Positions 9,187 through 19,659 of a stretch of DNA of 64,000 nucleotides are shown piece by piece. The stretch spans positions 1 through 64,000 of the forward strand of contig NZ_FOZX01000010.1 in the NCBI RefSeq assembly GCF_900116135.1, written 5' to 3'. The notes under the pieces were generated by a model, which saw only the letters and a program-made list of their open reading frames with translations, was not told the origin of the DNA and made no database searches. Within the stretch, counting starts at the first letter, position 1; every line of letters starts with the position of its first letter. The stretch is from Saccharopolyspora flava. GTDB taxonomy: Bacteria; Actinomycetota; Actinomycetes; Mycobacteriales; Pseudonocardiaceae. The translations under genes were made by a program, and so were the position numbers.

Positions 9187-9440
9187 CCGCTGGTTGGCGC
9201 GGCACCACCGCTCGTGGTCCGTTCGGCGGCGGTCGTGGTGCTCTGCTTGCCGCGCGTTTCCAGCACGACGTAGTTTTCGCCCACGACGCCGCGAAACCTG
9301 AGCGCACGGAGGCGACCGCGCTCGGGAACGCGGCCTGTTCCAGCGAGTCAGCGGCCCGCGCGGCGGCGCGGTCCGGCCCGGTTCCCCTCGCGAGATCGAC
9401 GCGCGCCGGGCCGGGTGAGAGGACCGGAGGCGGTCTGAAG

Positions 9441-10841
9441 ATGGCGAACGTGCAGCGACCGACCTTGCCGACCCGCAACGCGCGCACCCCCACGGTCTAC
9501 GGCGCGTGGGAGCGGTTCGTGCGAGGTGAGGACGACATCGCGGGCGTGCGGCCCGAGGTGGCGCTGTCCTGGCACCGCTGCCGGGACCGGTACCGCGTCG
9601 ACCCCGCGCTGACGGAGGCGCCGGTGGCCATCACCGACGTCGACCACAGCCTGGAGCACGACGTGGTGTTCGCCGAGCTGGGCTTCCGCGCCGCCTCGGT
9701 CGTCAACGAGGTCGCCGGCATCGGAGGCGTGGTCACCGTGGCCGACGCGACCGGGCGGGTGCTGGCCGAGTGGGGGAACAAGGACACCCGGAACTTCGCG
9801 GCGAAGGCCAACCTCGCGCCGTGGTACTGCTGGTCGGAGAGCGCCACCGGCACCAACGGCATGGGCACCGCGCTGGAGACCACCGCACCGGTGGTCATCC
9901 GCGGGCCCGAGCACTGGTGCGAGGCGTTCCACGACTGGAATTGCGCGGGCGTGGCGGTCCGCGACGTGGTCTCCAAGCAGCCGGTGGCGGTGCTCAACAT
10001 CTCCTGCTGGCGCAGCGAGCTGCCGAAGGCGGCCGGTGCGTGGTTGAGCAACGCCGCCAGCCGCACCCAGTTCACGTTGCGCCGCCGCGCCCGCGACGCC
10101 GGCGCCGAGCTCATCGCCGCCTACAACCACGCCCGCTCGAACGCGGCGGTGTCGCTGGCCGCGGTGGACCCGTCGGGCCGGGTGGTGATCGCCGACGACC
10201 GCGCGGGCGTGCTGCTCGGCGTTCCCAGCTGCACGCCGGCGCCGGATCCGGCGGAGCGCTGGAACCCCGGCCTGCCGGGACTGGTCCGCGCGGTCCGCTA
10301 CGCCGCCAAGCAGGCCGCCAGCAACCCGGACTGGGTGGGCTCCACCCAGATCCACACCCACCTGTCCGACGAGCCGACGCAGGTCAGCATCCGTCCGGTG
10401 TTCCAGTTCGGGCACCTGGTGGGCGACATCGTGGTGTTCGGGGCCTCCGACGGCGAGCAGATGCCGCGCGGCGAGCAAGGGGTGGGCGTCCCGGAGCGGG
10501 GGAGCGCGCCGCGGGTCGTGGCGTCGCGGGAGAACCGGATGGTGCTGCTGCGCCCGCCGGAGGTCGCCTTCGCCGAGTCCGACGGCAGCGACGTGTGGCT
10601 GTCCACCGACGAGGGCAGGCTGCGGGCCGCGTCCCCGGCGCTGGACAAGATCGAGCGCGAGCTGGGCGGCACCGGTTTCCTGCGGGTGCACCGGCAGTAC
10701 GTGGTCAACCTCGACCGGATTCGCGAGGTCGAGCGGGGTTTCAAGGGCGAACTGGCGCTGGTGATGGACGACGCCGCCCGCACGATGGTGCCGGTCTCCC
10801 GCCGCAACGCCCCGGTGGTGCGCAAAGCGCTGGGCCTCTGA
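9441..10841 (+). CDS. GAF-domain regulator with C-terminal LytTR DNA-binding domain
   Basis: A 466-residue protein. The N-terminal half resembles the GAF sensor region of AcoR/DhaR-type activators (RPEVALSWHRCRD near residue 35, then SATGTNGMGTALE). Those activators end in an AAA+ and Fis domain; here both are replaced by a LytTR domain (about 368-466: FLRVHRQYVVNLDRI, then MVPVSRR). Such proteins bind paired 9-bp direct repeats and switch genes in response to a ligand held by the GAF domain. It lies just upstream of katG (21 bp) and within the one-carbon island, so an alcohol/aldehyde-responsive activator is a reasonable inference. The effector is unknown. Confidence 0.85.
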   Translation: MANVQRPTLPTRNARTPTVYGAWERFVRGEDDIAGVRPEVALSWHRCRDRYRVDPALTEAPVAITDVDHSLEHDVVFAELGFRAASVVNEVAGIGGVVTVADATGRVLAEWGNKDTRNFAAKANLAPWYCWSESATGTNGMGTALETTAPVVIRGPEHWCEAFHDWNCAGVAVRDVVSKQPVAVLNISCWRSELPKAAGAWLSNAASRTQFTLRRRARDAGAELIAAYNHARSNAAVSLAAVDPSGRVVIADDRAGVLLGVPSCTPAPDPAERWNPGLPGLVRAVRYAAKQAASNPDWVGSTQIHTHLSDEPTQVSIRPVFQFGHLVGDIVVFGASDGEQMPRGEQGVGVPERGSAPRVVASRENRMVLLRPPEVAFAESDGSDVWLSTDEGRLRAASPALDKIERELGGTGFLRVHRQYVVNLDRIREVERGFKGELALVMDDAARTMVPVSRRNAPVVRKALGL

Positions 10842-13058
<2,217 letters not shown>

Positions 13059-13078
13059 CCGCGCAACACCGCGGGAAT

Positions 13079-13110
13079 GAGGTCCTGGGCCCTCGTGGCA
13101 CCAGGGCCTC
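13079..13110 (+). terminator. katG terminator hairpin
   Basis: GAGGTCCTGG (13079-13088) pairs with CCAGGGCCTC (13101-13110), 10 bp with one G-T wobble, followed by TTCTCGTTCC. It lies 20 bp past the katG stop and separates the katG transcript from the cupredoxin/PQQ unit. Confidence 0.65.
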
Positions 13111-13434
13111 TTCTCGTTCCAGCGGTCGCCTCGCGAGGCTCTCACGAGCGCGAATCCGGTTGGGCGGTAGCTGATTCCGGGGGAGCGGTGGGGCTCGGCA
13201 GCTCAGCGGTCAGCCCTTCCGGTGTGGTTGCGGTCACCGTAAACTTCCCGAGTATCACAGGTTAATTCGGAAGTGCTCGGAACATTCGGCCAGGGGCCGA
13301 AAAAGCCGTCGCATCGCCTGTGGGGAAGAAGCAGATCCCACGCGCGCAGCGCCTTTCCGCGAATCTCGGAAGCGCTGGGGCGCACCCGTGCGCGAGTGAT
13401 CCGGATGCGGACTCGAAGTAGGAGGTGAGGTCCG
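13111..13434 (+). promoter_or_regulatory. promoter region of the cupredoxin/PQQ-dehydrogenase operon
   Basis: A 324-bp gap without a gene, of lower G+C in its middle part (about 13230-13300). A CTTCCCGAGTATCAC stretch near 13246 loosely resembles the CTTTCCCGGTAT element upstream of hxlB. A strong AGGAGGTGAGG ribosome site ends the region. No operator can be assigned by eye. Confidence 0.45.
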
Positions 13435-13896
13435 ATGACGTCGACTCAGGAACGCGATGACCTGCTGAGCGAACTGGGCTTGGACGCACAGAACAGCGCG
13501 GCCATCGGCCGCGTGCTCGGTACCGGCAACATCGAGCGGGCGACCGAACGGCCCGACGGCACGATGGAAGCGACCATCCGGATCAACGAGGACGAGATCG
13601 CCTGGGACCCGGCGATCCTCGTGCTGCCCCACGGCGGCAAGGTCGAGCTCACGGTCATCAACGACGACAAGAACACCCACGCGTGCCTGCTGCCCAGCAA
13701 CGGCGACAAGAAGTTCCTGTGGCTGCTCAACCACTCCAAGGGCAGGGCGACGCTCGACCTCGATGGCCCCGGCTACTACTGGTACAGCTCGCCCGGCGGC
13801 AACGACGAGGGCCGCGGCCTGACCGCCGCCATCGTCGTGCTCGGCGAGGTCCCGCCGGAAGCCCGTCTCGACCGCCCCGACCAGCCGCGCCGGTGA
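13435..13896 (+). CDS. cupredoxin-fold protein lacking type-1 copper ligands, partner of the PQQ dehydrogenase
   Basis: A 153-residue protein with no signal peptide. Residues 60-137 read as a cupredoxin fold: LVLPHGGKVELTVINDD, then His82 in NTHACLLP, and the closing YYWYSSPGG...LTAAIVVLG strand. The copper site is broken. Where the family has Cys-x-Pro-Gly-His then Met, this protein has Ser118, Gly122 and about Leu129; only His82 stays. It is translated from an excellent AGGAGG and ends 13 bp before the PQQ dehydrogenase, so the two are certainly one operon. A structural or PQQ/metal-handling subunit is more likely than an electron carrier (inference). Confidence 0.8.
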   Translation: MTSTQERDDLLSELGLDAQNSAAIGRVLGTGNIERATERPDGTMEATIRINEDEIAWDPAILVLPHGGKVELTVINDDKNTHACLLPSNGDKKFLWLLNHSKGRATLDLDGPGYYWYSSPGGNDEGRGLTAAIVVLGEVPPEARLDRPDQPRR

Positions 13897-13909
13897 AAGG
13901 AACGAACAG

Positions 13910-15598
13910 ATGACCATCGAGTACGTTGACGCAGGTGAGGCCATCGATCACGGTGCGCTGAGCGCCGTGTCCGGCACCGCCCCGGCGGTCACGGACAACA
14001 TCGACTACGACCGCATCCTCAACGCGCGCTCCGAGTCGCACAACTGGATCACCTACTACGGCGACTACGACGGCAAGCGCTTCAGCCTGCTGGACCAGAT
14101 CAACGCCGACAACGTCAAGCGCCTCGGCCCCGCCTGGATCTTCCAGGCGGGCACCTCCGGCCAGATCGCCGGTGCCTCGACCTACGCGTTCGAGACCACC
14201 CCGATGGTCGTCGACGGCGTCATGTACGTGACCGGCTGGGACGGCTGGTTCTGGGCGCTGGACGCCAAGACCGGTGAGCAGCTGTGGCGCTACAAGCACG
14301 CCGTCCCGTTCGACGTCTCGCTGTGCTGCGGCAACGTCAACCGCGGCTGCGCCGTGGCCAACGGCAAGGTCTACTTCGTGACCCCCAACGCCCACCTGCT
14401 GGCGCTGGACGCCGCCACCGGCAAGAAGGTCTGGGAGAAGACCATCGGCGACGTCCGCGCCGGTGAGAGCGCCTCGCTGGCGCCGCTGGTCGTCAAGGAC
14501 ACCCTCATCACCGGCAGCGCCGGCGGCGAGTTCGGCGTCCGCGGCCACATCGACTGCTGGGACCTGGAGACCGGCGAGCAGCGCTGGCGCTGCTACACGG
14601 TGCCGAAGCCGGGCGAGCCCGGTTCCGAGACCTGGGGCGACGCCGAGGCCAACGCCTGGGCCCGCGGCGGCGCCAACCACTGGGTGACCGGCACCTACGA
14701 CCCGGACACCAACCTGTACTACGCGGGCACCGGCAACCCGGCCCCCGACTTCGACGGCGAGGTGCGCCCCGGCGACAACCTCTACACCGACAGCGTCGTC
14801 GCGGTGGATGTCGACACCGGCAAGATCGTGTGGCACTACCAGTTCACCCCGCACGACCTGTGGGACTACGACTCGACGATGGAGATGACCCTCTTCGAGC
14901 GGGACGGCAAGAAGCTGCTGGGCCACTTCGACAAGAACGGGTACTTCTTCGTCCTGGACCGCACCAACGGCGAGCTGCAGCACGTCACGCCGTTCGTCGA
15001 CCGGATCGACTGGGGCACGATCACCCGCGACGGCAAGGTGACCCCGCGCAAGTACCCGGACAAGGAAGGCGAGCCGGTTCACTTCTACCCGGGCCCTGCC
15101 GGGGCGAAGGAGTGGACGCACGCGGCCTACAACCCGAACCACGACCTGTTCTACGTGCCGGTCGCGGACGTCGGCGCCACCGCCACTCGCCGTCGCCGCG
15201 AGTTCAAGGAGGGCCAGCCCTACTGGGGCGCGGCCGTCCAGGTCGACATCGACAACATGGCCGGGTCGGTCAGCGCCTTCGACTCCCACGGCGTCGAGAA
15301 GTGGCGCTGGCGCAACCCGCACCCGATGGCCTCGTCGGTGCTGACCACCGCCGGTGACCTGGTGTTCGCCGGCACTCCGACCGGCGAGTTCATCGCGCTC
15401 AACGCCCGGACGGGCGAGGAGCTGTGGAAGTTCCAGTGCGGCAGCGGCCACCACGGCAGCCCGATGACCTACTCGGTCGACGGCAAGCAGTACGTGGCCG
15501 TGCCCGTCGGCTGGGGCGGATGGCTCGAGGGCATCATCCCCGGCATGCTCGGCGCCGGTCACGGCTCCGCCCTGATCGTGTTCGCGCTGCCGGACTGA
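13910..15598 (+). CDS. PQQ-dependent alcohol dehydrogenase with lanthanide-type metal site (XoxF-like), no signal peptide
   Basis: A 562-residue eight-bladed quinoprotein. The vicinal disulfide Cys139-Cys140 (SLCCGN) lies against PQQ. Metal ligands can be aligned with XoxF/MxaF enzymes: Glu207 (GGEFGVRGH), Asn276 (GTGNPAPD), catalytic Asp319, and Asp321 in WDYD. The Asp two residues after the catalytic Asp is the lanthanide signature; calcium enzymes have Ala there. There is no CxxCH haem motif, so it is not a quinohaemoprotein. Known relatives are exported, but here ATG 13910 with AAAGGAA upstream gives a hydrophilic N-terminus without a signal peptide. Methanol is the natural guess given the RuMP genes; other alcohols are possible. 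Confidence 0.9.
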   Translation: MTIEYVDAGEAIDHGALSAVSGTAPAVTDNIDYDRILNARSESHNWITYYGDYDGKRFSLLDQINADNVKRLGPAWIFQAGTSGQIAGASTYAFETTPMVVDGVMYVTGWDGWFWALDAKTGEQLWRYKHAVPFDVSLCCGNVNRGCAVANGKVYFVTPNAHLLALDAATGKKVWEKTIGDVRAGESASLAPLVVKDTLITGSAGGEFGVRGHIDCWDLETGEQRWRCYTVPKPGEPGSETWGDAEANAWARGGANHWVTGTYDPDTNLYYAGTGNPAPDFDGEVRPGDNLYTDSVVAVDVDTGKIVWHYQFTPHDLWDYDSTMEMTLFERDGKKLLGHFDKNGYFFVLDRTNGELQHVTPFVDRIDWGTITRDGKVTPRKYPDKEGEPVHFYPGPAGAKEWTHAAYNPNHDLFYVPVADVGATATRRRREFKEGQPYWGAAVQVDIDNMAGSVSAFDSHGVEKWRWRNPHPMASSVLTTAGDLVFAGTPTGEFIALNARTGEELWKFQCGSGHHGSPMTYSVDGKQYVAVPVGWGGWLEGIIPGMLGAGHGSALIVFALPD

Positions 15599-15633
15599 TC
15601 GGGATCACCAGCACGGAGTGAAGCAGGGAGGCT

Positions 15634-15673
15634 CCGGCCGGGCGGTGCGAGTGTGGACGCACCGCCCGGCCGG
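15634..15673 (+). terminator. strong hairpin terminator after the PQQ dehydrogenase
   Basis: A perfect 15-bp stem (left arm 15634-15648, right arm 15659-15673, arm CCGGCCGGGCGGTGC) with a 10-nt loop, 36 bp past the stop codon. It separates the dehydrogenase transcript from the lone LytTR gene, whose ribosome site begins 35 bp later, although read-through is possible. Confidence 0.75.
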
Positions 15674-15719
15674 ACTCAGTTCGCACCCGCTTCCGAGACC
15701 ACAGCAACGGGAGGATGCG

Positions 15720-16061
15720 ATGGGTGAGACGCGACGCGTTGTCGGGATCAAGGGGAACCGCCAGGTCCTGTTCGACATCGCCGAGGTCATCGTGGCCGAA
15801 GCCGTCGGAAGGGCTGTGTGGCTGAGGACCGACCTCGGGCGATTCCGGTGCGCCACCGACGGGATAGACAAGATCGACGACAAGTACGCGTCCTGCGGAT
15901 TCGTGCGGGTTCACCGCAGCTACCTGGTGAACCTCAACCGCGTCCGCGAGGTGACGCGCAAGGACGGCGGGGAGCTGGAGCTCACCGTCGCGAACTACGG
16001 GTGGGTCGTGCCGGTGTCGCGCCGGCGGGCCAAGTTCGTCACCGAAGCGCTGGGTCTGTAG
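15720..16061 (+). CDS. stand-alone LytTR-domain DNA-binding protein
   Basis: A 113-residue protein that is almost entirely a LytTR domain: IKGNRQVLFDIAEVIVAEA, then GFVRVHRSYLVNLNRV and WVVPVSRRRAKFVTEALGL. It has no receiver, GAF or membrane part. Its C-terminal half is strikingly like the last 100 residues of the regulator at 9441-10841 (both hold RVHR-Y-VNL-R-REV, then VPVSRR and end ALGL), so the two are paralogues or recognise similar sites. GGGAGG precedes ATG 15720. It lies between the PQQ dehydrogenase and the aldolase, and is most simply a local transcription factor for the island. Confidence 0.85.
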   Translation: MGETRRVVGIKGNRQVLFDIAEVIVAEAVGRAVWLRTDLGRFRCATDGIDKIDDKYASCGFVRVHRSYLVNLNRVREVTRKDGGELELTVANYGWVVPVSRRRAKFVTEALGL

Positions 16062-16465
16062 CGCTTCCGGCTCCGCAGCCGCACCTGTTCCGAGGCTCCG
16101 GGCGCACTCCTGCGCTCTCTCGGGACGGGTGCGGCTTTTTCGTGCGCTCCCGGTATATTCGAAAAGCGTTGGGAAAAGCGGGTGTTTTTCCGATCCGGCC
16201 AAGAAAATACGCGTACTGCTTCAGTCGCGCAACGGGTTTCAGCACTGCGGCCGCCTGCGACCACCTGGGAACCGTTCGTGCGCCGACGATCCCGGTTCGT
16301 GCCGAAAGCGTTGACCCGCAAGGGGGTTCGGGTCAGCCTGGGAACCCGATACGCGTCCTCGCGGCGGCTCGCAAGGACAGCAGAACCTCCGCGCGGTCAC
16401 CTCGCGCAGTCGACGAACCCGAACCCGGCACCGCACGTGCCCCACGCTGGGAGGCGCAACGAAAC
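16062..16465 (+). promoter_or_regulatory. 404-bp upstream region of the aldolase gene
   Basis: No supported gene. It contains CGGTATATTC at 16151-16160, AT-rich for this genome and plausible as a -10 region. This lies within the 18-bp element at 16139-16156 that matches the hxlB upstream region. An imperfect run GAAAAGCGTTGGGAAAAGCGG (two GAAAAGCG-like units) follows. It ends in a GGGAGG-type site ahead of ATG 16466. Confidence 0.5.
16139..16156 (+). promoter_or_regulatory. element shared with the hxlB upstream region
   Basis: TTCGTGCGCTCCCGGTAT, 16 of 18 identical to 5959-5976. Its last bases overlap a TATATT box. The pair suggests that hxlB and the aldolase are switched together. Confidence 0.4.
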
Positions 16466-17443
16466 ATGGCCACCTTGAACGAAATCGCGCGCGACATGGT
16501 CTCCGACCGGCGCGGAATCCTCGCCGCCGACGAGAGCATCGGGACGATGTCGGCGCGCCTGGAGGGCGTCGGCGTGACCGCCTCCGACGAGAACCGCCGC
16601 GTCTACCGCGAGCTGATCGTCACCACCCCGGACCTGGTCGACTCGATCAGCGGCGTCATCCTCGCCGACGACACCACGCGCCAGAAGCTCTCCGACGGCC
16701 GCACGTTCCCGCAGGCGCTGAAGGACATGGGAATGCTGGCCGGCATCAAGGTCGACACCGGCGCCAAGCCGCTGGCCGGTGCCCCCGGCGAGAAGGTGAC
16801 CGAGGGGCTCGACGGGCTGCGCGAGCGGATCGCCGAGTACGTCGAGCTGGGCTCCAGCTTCGCCAAGTGGCGCGCGGTGATCACCATCGGCGACGGCATC
16901 CCGACCGAGCGCGCGGTCCGCGCGAACGCGCACGCGCTCGCCCGCTACGCGGGCCTGTGCCAGGAGGGCGGGCTGGTCCCGATCGTCGAACCCGAGGTGC
17001 TCATGGACGGCGCGCACTCGCTCGGCCAGTGCCAGCAGGTGACCCGTGCGGTGCTGCGCGTGCTGTTCGACGAGCTCGACCTGATGCGGGTGCGGCTCGA
17101 CTCCATGGTGCTCAAGCCGAACATGGTGGTGGCAGGCAAGAACTGCCCCGAGCAGCCCGGCGTCGACCTGGTCGCGCAGACCACCGTGGACACGCTGCGC
17201 GACACGGTGCCCGCGGAGGTGCCGGGCATCGCGTTCCTCTCCGGCGGCCAGAGCCCCGAGCTGGCCACCCGGCACCTGGGTGCCATGCAGAACTGCGGTG
17301 ACCTCCCCTGGGAGCTCACCTACTCCTTCGGGCGAGCCCTGGTCGGGCCCGCTCTGGAGACGTGGCGGGGCGACGGCGCCCGGTGGGCCGACGCCCAGCG
17401 CGCGCTGTCGGTGCGCGCCGTCGCGAACGCCGCGGCCCGCTGA
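16466..17443 (+). CDS. fba: fructose-bisphosphate aldolase class I
   Basis: A 325-residue Schiff-base aldolase. Seen are RGILAADES (residues 16-24), FAKWRAVI (132-139), the Schiff-base Lys217 in VLKPNMV, and FLSGGQSPELATRH (257-270). It cleaves fructose 1,6-bisphosphate to triose phosphates without a metal. The enzyme is slightly shorter than animal class I aldolases, as is usual in bacteria. Most actinobacteria rely on a class II zinc aldolase for glycolysis, so a separate class I enzyme beside the RuMP genes looks dedicated to the fructose-bisphosphate cleavage branch (inference). The upstream in-frame extension has no start with a ribosome site. Confidence 0.94.
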   Translation: MATLNEIARDMVSDRRGILAADESIGTMSARLEGVGVTASDENRRVYRELIVTTPDLVDSISGVILADDTTRQKLSDGRTFPQALKDMGMLAGIKVDTGAKPLAGAPGEKVTEGLDGLRERIAEYVELGSSFAKWRAVITIGDGIPTERAVRANAHALARYAGLCQEGGLVPIVEPEVLMDGAHSLGQCQQVTRAVLRVLFDELDLMRVRLDSMVLKPNMVVAGKNCPEQPGVDLVAQTTVDTLRDTVPAEVPGIAFLSGGQSPELATRHLGAMQNCGDLPWELTYSFGRALVGPALETWRGDGARWADAQRALSVRAVANAAAR

Positions 17444-17495
17444 GCGACCCCGGGACGCGGCGACAAGGTGCACCGGAACCGCAAAGGAGCGGATT

Positions 17496-18143
17496 GTGAC
17501 CACATCGGACACTTCAACGGACCGTGACAGACCCGCACACCGCGAGCCCGAGGAGGTGGCGGGGCCGCTGGCCGGCGACCCCGCCCTGATCGGGGTTCCC
17601 ACGTTCGTGGTGGGCTCGATCGCCCTGGGCATGACGCTCGTCGGCGTCGTCCCCGCCGAAGCGGTCGGGGCACCGATCGCGATCATCCTCGCCGCCACCG
17701 GCCTCGGACAGCTCGTGGCGGCCCTGTGGGCGGCGGCGATCGGCCAGGGCGCGGTCGCGTCGATCTTCGGTACCTTCGCCGGGTTCTGGCTCAGCTACGG
17801 GCTCCTCGTGCTGGGGCTGACCCACGGCTGGTTCGGCGTGCCGGAGGGCAGCGCCACCGCCACCCAGGTGCTGTTCCTGACGTCGTGGTTCATCGTCGTG
17901 GCGCTGCTGACCGCCGGAACGCTGCGCCTGCCCGGCGCCTACACGCTGCTGTTCGCGCTGATCGCGGCGGCGCTGGGCCTGGTGCTGGTGGCCACGGCTC
18001 AGGACTCGGCGCAGCTGAAGACCATCGGCGGTTTCGTCGTGCTCACCTTCGCCACCCTGGGCGCGTACCTGTTCCTGCACGTGCTGTCCGTGGCCACGGG
18101 TGGTCGTGGCCTGCCGCTCGGCCGTCCCCTGCGGGGGCGGTGA
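17496..18143 (+). CDS. SatP/GPR1-FUN34-YaaH family membrane transporter
   Basis: A 215-residue protein with a hydrophilic 30-residue N-terminus and six hydrophobic helices. Family marks are the start of helix 1 at DPALIGVPTF and the FGTFAGFWLSYG motif in the middle. SatP-like proteins move acetate, succinate or similar small acids and are not ATP-driven. GTG 17496 has AAAGGAG upstream, and the gene follows fba by 52 bp, so the two are probably co-transcribed. Possible cargo here is formate or acetate produced during one-carbon or alcohol use; the sequence does not decide. Confidence 0.87.
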   Translation: MTTSDTSTDRDRPAHREPEEVAGPLAGDPALIGVPTFVVGSIALGMTLVGVVPAEAVGAPIAIILAATGLGQLVAALWAAAIGQGAVASIFGTFAGFWLSYGLLVLGLTHGWFGVPEGSATATQVLFLTSWFIVVALLTAGTLRLPGAYTLLFALIAAALGLVLVATAQDSAQLKTIGGFVVLTFATLGAYLFLHVLSVATGGRGLPLGRPLRGR

Positions 18144-18213
18144 GGCAGGCGCGGGGGCGGCCCCAACCCACCGCCTCCGCGCCGTCCCCCACGACCACGC
18201 CCGGTGGGGGAGG

Positions 18214-18249
18214 AGGGCCCGGTCTTCGTCGCCGCGAAGACCGGGCCCT
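18214..18249. terminator. hairpin terminator ending the island
   Basis: A perfect 15-bp stem, AGGGCCCGGTCTTCG (18214-18228) with CGAAGACCGGGCCCT (18235-18249), and a 6-nt loop. It lies 70 bp past the SatP-type gene and 9 bp past the end of the leftward frame starting near 18811, so it can act in both directions. Confidence 0.75.
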
Positions 18250-18257
18250 CGACGTGC

Positions 18258-18811
18258 TCAACCCGGGGCGCCGCACTTGATGCAGTGACGTCCTCCACCG
18301 CCCTGCTCCGGCACCCAGGTGTGAGCACCGCCGGCGGGACACTCGTCCGCGGGAGCGGGCGGTGTGGTGGCCGCGCCGGGGCGGTGCTCGGGTGGTGCGC
18401 CCACTCCTCGTGGTCCTCCCAGCAGTCCTCGCCGGTCACCGCCTCCGCCCACAGCCGCATCCGGTCGTGGCAGCGGCGGAAGTGGGTGTAGACGGAACTG
18501 CCCCGGCTGAGCTGTTCGAGGTTGTCGTGCCAGTCGCGGGTGACGTGGCGTTCATCCCCGACGCGAGCCCGGGTCCGGCCGTCGGGGTCGGTGGACTCTA
18601 TGAGGGTGACGAGGTCGTGCCGGGCGTGCGTTCGGGTCATCGTGGCGATCCAGTCGCACACGTCGTCGGGCGACAGCAGCACCGATTCGGGCAGCTGCGT
18701 CAGGCGTTCGTCGCGAGTGGTGATGTCCTCGAACGGGTCGTCGCTGGAGACCTCGACGTAGGCGTGCCAGTGGACGCCGCGCCGCATCCACTGGTCCGGG
18801 TCCTGCAACAA
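18258..18811 (-). pseudogene. frameshifted gene for a protein with C-terminal zinc-ribbon motif
   Basis: A TTG at 18811 (or 18808) with AAAGGA at proper spacing opens a protein-like frame (DPDQWMRRGVHWHAYVEV, then DDPFEDITTRDERL and MRLWAEAVTGEDCWEDHEEW). In that frame the sequence then turns into low-complexity Pro/Arg. In the neighbouring frame a fitting ending appears: ECPAGGAHTWVPEQ, then CIKCGAPG and a stop at 18258, a zinc-ribbon-like tail. One indel between about 18340 and 18420 would join the two halves. So this is either a decaying gene or a sequencing error. I do not know the family; a related fragment lies at 19158-19305. Confidence 0.5.
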
Positions 18812-19157
18812 ATGAAATCCTTTCGGCGAATCGGGGATCGCCCGCCCCGGCGCCGCGTCGAGGTGGGGTGGACGGCGCCGGACCGGGAGCGTGCGGAAGC
18901 GCGCGGTTCGGGGGCGAACCGCGCGACCGTGCCCGGGACTCCCCTCAGCGTTACCGCAGCGAACGCCCATCACCAGGGGTGAAGCTCCCTCAGAACCCGA
19001 TCGAGTGTCCTGTTACTGGGACATTGGGGTGATCTTGAACCCGAACGGACGCCAAAACCCGAACCAGGTACGGAAATCAGGTTCGAGATGCACGAAAACA
19101 ACGACCACTGGCACAGTTTCGATCAAGCACATTGGAACAATGCCCATTGACGCGGTT
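18812..19157. other. intergenic stretch of lower G+C, no supported gene
   Basis: It contains no convincing reading frame on either strand. The part around 19010-19140 is poorer in G+C than the flanking genes and looks like degenerate accessory DNA. It lies between the frameshifted gene and a remnant of a related one. Confidence 0.5.
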
Positions 19158-19305
19158 TCACCGGCGCCCGGCGTCCCAGCAATCCCCTCCGGCAACGGCC
19201 TCGGCCAACAACCGGATCCAGCCATCACACCGGCGAGGCGGGCCGCCCACATCAACGGCCCGTCCTCCTCCCGCAACGCCACCAAGACCAACAGGTTCAC
19301 CCGCC
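19158..19305 (-). pseudogene. remnant related to the gene at 18258-18811
   Basis: On the minus strand, in two different frames and in the right order, lie RRVNLLVLVALREEDG (about 19259-19305) and IRLLAEAVAGGDCWDAG (about 19165-19215). They match RHDLVTLIESTDPDG and MRLWAEAVTGEDCWEDH of the neighbouring frameshifted gene. No start or intact frame survives. The match is short but both pieces keep order and strand, so I read it as a dead paralogue. Confidence 0.45.
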
Positions 19306-19344
19306 GGTCCAACCCAGGAACGGTCCTCCTGAAGTGGTGGGTGG

Positions 19345-19511
19345 GGGAAGTTTTCATGAAAACTTCCCACCCACCTGGAACGGGAGGTTTTCATGAAAAC
19401 TTCCCCCACCCTGGGTGGAGTCGGGCTCACGGGGGAAGTCCGTCTTGTTCCGAGGGGACAGTTTTCATGAAAACCTCCCTCTGAGATCGACGAGAAGGTT
19501 TTCATGAAAAC
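19345..19511. repeat. four palindromic elements with core GTTTTCATGAAAAC, arranged as two inverted pairs
   Basis: Core copies are at 19350-19363, 19387-19400, 19461-19474 and 19498-19511. The first extends to a perfect 24-bp palindrome (19345-19368). Copies 1-2 and 3-4 form pairs with about 24 nt between cores. The outer flanks of each pair are complementary (GGGGAAG against CTTCCCC; GGGGACAG against CTGTCCCC), while the inner flanks differ. So each pair is a larger inverted structure, like a bacterial interspersed mosaic element. No gene is present. Confidence 0.85.
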
Positions 19512-19582
19512 TGTCCCCTCCCCACCATGGTCCGCACCTTCCGACGCCGCGTCCCGAAGCGAGGGGCGCACGTCGTCAGGAC

Positions 19583-19632
19583 CCGGATTACGGCCGTATT
19601 CGGGTGCCGGATTACGGCCGTAATCCGGCACC
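19583..19632. repeat. 30-bp perfect palindrome plus a related half copy
   Basis: A perfect palindrome at 19603-19632 has the core GGATTACGGCCGTAATCC. Immediately before it (19585-19603) stands a related unit, GGATTACGGCCGTATTCGG. The latter has the same design as the arm of the hairpin at 23761-23816 (GGATTACTCCGGTATTCGG), so both belong to one repeat family. Confidence 0.75.
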
Positions 19633-19659
19633 TCCGCGGCGGGGAGGTGCCGCCCGGTG

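Noticed and set aside
13910-15598. Quinohaemoprotein (PQQ plus cytochrome c) alcohol dehydrogenase
   Set aside because: No CxxCH motif and the length is that of the quinoprotein domain only.
19345-19511. Possible CRISPR array
   Set aside because: Units are short perfect palindromes in inverted pairs with irregular spacing and no cas genes. They also occur singly and inside a gene.
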